This document shows positions 62,431 to 64,000 of a stretch of DNA of 64,000 bases, piece by piece. Positions within the stretch are counted from its first letter, which is position 1. The number at the start of each line of letters is the position of its first letter. This DNA comes from Pantoea sp. 18069 (GTDB lineage: Bacteria; Pseudomonadota; Gammaproteobacteria; Burkholderiales; Burkholderiaceae_C): positions 1 through 64,000 of the forward strand of contig NZ_CACSJA010000014.1 of the NCBI RefSeq assembly GCF_902706035.1, in the 5' to 3' direction. The notes beneath the pieces are model-generated. The model did no database searches and was not told the origin of the DNA. It saw nothing but the letters and a program-made list of their open reading frames with translations. The translations under genes and the position numbers were made by a program.

Positions 62431-63518
62431 GCGCTGGCTCCCGCGGGGAACACGCGCAGCCGGTCGGCGCGCAGCGCGAAACGCACGCGCGCGCCTTCGC
62501 GCACGCCGAATTCGTCCATCTGGTTGAGCGAATACTGCAATTGCAGCGGCTGGCCGGCCAGGCCTTCGACATCCACTTCGGCCAGGCAGTTTCCGCCGAG
62601 GAACTCGATATGGCGCACCGTGCCGGCGCAATGCAGCGGGTCGTCGACGTCGACCGCGCCCACCACCCGGTCCTCGGGCCGCAGGTACAGCGAAACGGCG
62701 CTGCCGGGCCGGAAATCCGCGCCCGATTGCGGCGCGCAGCGCAGACGTTTGTCGCCGCAGCGAAACCAGTGATCGCCTTCGGCCACGGCCTGCAGGCGGT
62801 TGACCTTGCCGACGAAGTCCGCGACAAAGGGCGAAGCCGGCTCGCGGTACACCTGCAGCGGCGTGCCCACCTGTTCGATCACGCCGTGGTTCATCACCAC
62901 GATGCGGTCGGCCACCGACAGCGCCTCCTCCTGGTCGTGGGTCACCATGATGGTGGTCACGCCCAGGCGGCGCTGCAGCGAACGCAGCTCGTTGCGCAGG
63001 TGACCGCGCACGGTGGCGTCCAGCGCCGACAGCGGCTCGTCGAGCAGCAGCAGGCCGGGCGAAGTGGCCAGCGCGCGCGCCAGCGCAATGCGCTGCTGCT
63101 GGCCGCCGGACATCTGCGCCGGGTATTTCACGCCGCTGCCGCCCAGGCCCACCAGATGCAGCAGTTCGTCCACGCGCGCCGCTATGGACGCGCGCGACTG
63201 CCGGCCGTTGACCAGGCCGTAGCCCACGTTCTGCGCCACCGTCAGGTTGGGAAACAGCGCATACGACTGGAACATGATGCCGTAGTCGCGCTCGGCGGGC
63301 GGCGCCGTGGAAATGTCGAACCCGCCCTGCACGATGGCACCCGAAGTCTGCGCCTCCAGCCCCGCGATGATGCGCAGCAGCGTGGTCTTGCCGCAGCCCG
63401 AGGGCCCGAGAAAGCAGACAAACTCCCCCTTGCGGATGTTCAGATCGATGCTTTCCAGCGCAGTGAACGCGCCAAAGCTTTTGTGGATGCCGCGCAGCGC
63501 GAGGTAGGAGTCGTCCAT
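62427..63518 (-). CDS. 2-Aminoethylphosphonate ABC importer ATPase (PhnT2-type)
   Basis: 363 residues from ATG 63518. Walker A FLGPSGCGKTTLLRI, Q-loop IMFQSYALFPNLTV, signature MSGGQQQRIALARA, Walker B LLLLDEPLSALD, H-loop MVTHDQEEALSV. C-terminal TOBE domain (about 250-363). Five bases separate it from the binding-protein stop upstream. Confidence 0.94.
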   Translation of the reverse strand: MDDSYLALRGIHKSFGAFTALESIDLNIRKGEFVCFLGPSGCGKTTLLRIIAGLEAQTSGAIVQGGFDISTAPPAERDYGIMFQSYALFPNLTVAQNVGYGLVNGRQSRASIAARVDELLHLVGLGGSGVKYPAQMSGGQQQRIALARALATSPGLLLLDEPLSALDATVRGHLRNELRSLQRRLGVTTIMVTHDQEEALSVADRIVVMNHGVIEQVGTPLQVYREPASPFVADFVGKVNRLQAVAEGDHWFRCGDKRLRCAPQSGADFRPGSAVSLYLRPEDRVVGAVDVDDPLHCAGTVRHIEFLGGNCLAEVDVEGLAGQPLQLQYSLNQMDEFGVREGARVRFALRADRLRVFPAGASA

Positions 63519-63523
63519 GGTGC

Positions 63524-64000
63524 TTACTTCCTGGCCTCGGTCTTGCTGTCGTAGCGCCTGGACCACTCGGCCAGGGTCGCATCGCGGCTGGCCGCGGCCT
63601 TGTCGAAATCGAGCTTGATCAGGCGCGACTCGTAGTCGTCCGGAATGCCGGCCAGCTTGGGCGCGATGCCGGGCTGGGCGGTGATCGCGAAGTTCTTGCC
63701 GTAAAGACGCATCGCGTCCTTGGACGAAGCCCAGTTGGCGAGTTTCTTCGCGGCCTCGAGCTTCTTCGTGCCCTTGTAGATGGCGAAGCCTTCGAGGTCC
63801 CATCCCAGACCTTCCTTCGGAAACACCAGCTCGATGGGCGCGCCCTTGGCCTTGTTGGTGTGGCCGCGGTATTCGAAGGAGATGCCGGCCACGTATTCAC
63901 CGGCCGCCGCCATGTTGCAGGGCTTGGAGCCGGAGTGGGTGTATTGCGCGATGTTCTGGTGCAGCGCATCCATGTACTTCCAGCCGCCGCCCTTGCCGCC
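63524..64000 (-). CDS. 2-Aminoethylphosphonate-type ABC binding protein (PhnS2-type), C-terminal part
   Basis: The last 158 residues are inside the window; the N-terminus and signal peptide lie beyond the right edge. Family-1 binding-protein features: YMDALHQNIAQYTHSGSKP, AAAGEYVAGISFEYRGH and a WDLEGFAIYKGTKKLEAAKK segment. Identity as the AEP binder rests on the linked HpnW-like and phnX genes. It heads the part of the operon seen here. Confidence 0.88.
   Translation of the reverse strand, partial: GGKGGGWKYMDALHQNIAQYTHSGSKPCNMAAAGEYVAGISFEYRGHTNKAKGAPIELVFPKEGLGWDLEGFAIYKGTKKLEAAKKLANWASSKDAMRLYGKNFAITAQPGIAPKLAGIPDDYESRLIKLDFDKAAASRDATLAEWSRRYDSKTEARK

Noticed and set aside
1..64000. 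tRNA, rRNA, prophage or complete insertion sequence
   Set aside because: No tRNA-like cloverleaf, rRNA motif, integrase or transposase frame was recognised in any part of the window.

Overview
The window looks like chromosome of a high-GC betaproteobacterium of the order Burkholderiales, most likely Comamonadaceae or a close relative. The basis is the uniformly GC-rich coding, the five orphan TctC/Bug-type binding proteins, the OmpC-like betaproteobacterial porins and the sox gene order. The genus is not fixed by anything I can see. All calls come from reading translations and motifs; no database was searched.

Layout. (1) 1-2003: tail of an unknown gene, a repeat-rich spacer and an exported lyase of the argininosuccinate lyase/fumarase superfamily (minus strand). 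(2) 2236-13130: a thiosulfate-oxidation (Sox) region: ArsR regulator with cysteines, DsrE-like protein, SoxH-like hydrolase, SoxW-like thioredoxin, a small cytochrome c, then soxCDYZAXB and a YeeE/YedE (TsuA-like) importer. The reductive accessory SoxV/CcdA is not in the window. (3) 13168-19260, minus strand: a tightly overlapping four-gene DNA-repair operon (MBL-fold exonuclease, ATP-dependent DNA ligase, Lhr-type helicase, PdeM phosphoesterase). (4) 19579-33729: three CoA-ester/organic-acid catabolic units with LysR or IclR regulators: acyl-CoA synthetase + VOC + TctC; class III CoA transferase + MaoC + TctC; and, reversed, acyl-CoA dehydrogenase + TctC + CoA transferase + IclR. (5) 34259-39560: a sugar-acid unit in two divergent arms, DRL-like oxidoreductase + DeoR + TctC against an OtnK-like DUF1537 kinase + OtnC-like aldolase. 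(6) 39622-41863: a visibly AT-richer island with a Sel1-like repeat protein and an OmpR-type regulator lacking the phospho-acceptor Asp. (7) 42186-50918: porin, MATE pump, truncated VOC remnant, a second porin that overlaps an Fbp-type ABC importer, then a scar joining a GntR remnant to a second MATE tail. (8) 50919-58674: enoyl-CoA hydratase, Crp/Fnr and LysR regulators, and a divergent RraA-like, TctC, aldo/keto reductase, DapA-family, amidase operon. (9) 58694-64000, minus strand: a 2-aminoethylphosphonate-type operon (ABC importer, HpnW-like oxidoreductase, phosphonoacetaldehyde hydrolase), running off the right edge.

The overall picture is a metabolically versatile chemolithoheterotroph. 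It oxidises thiosulfate in the periplasm and scavenges many organic acids through periplasmic binding proteins and CoA activation, sugar-acid phosphorylation and phosphonate hydrolysis. The parts I find least explained are the DRL-like/OtnK/OtnC unit, the AT-rich Sel1/regulator island, a recurring 17-bp palindrome in five intergenic sites, and several inverted- or direct-repeat operators in promoters.
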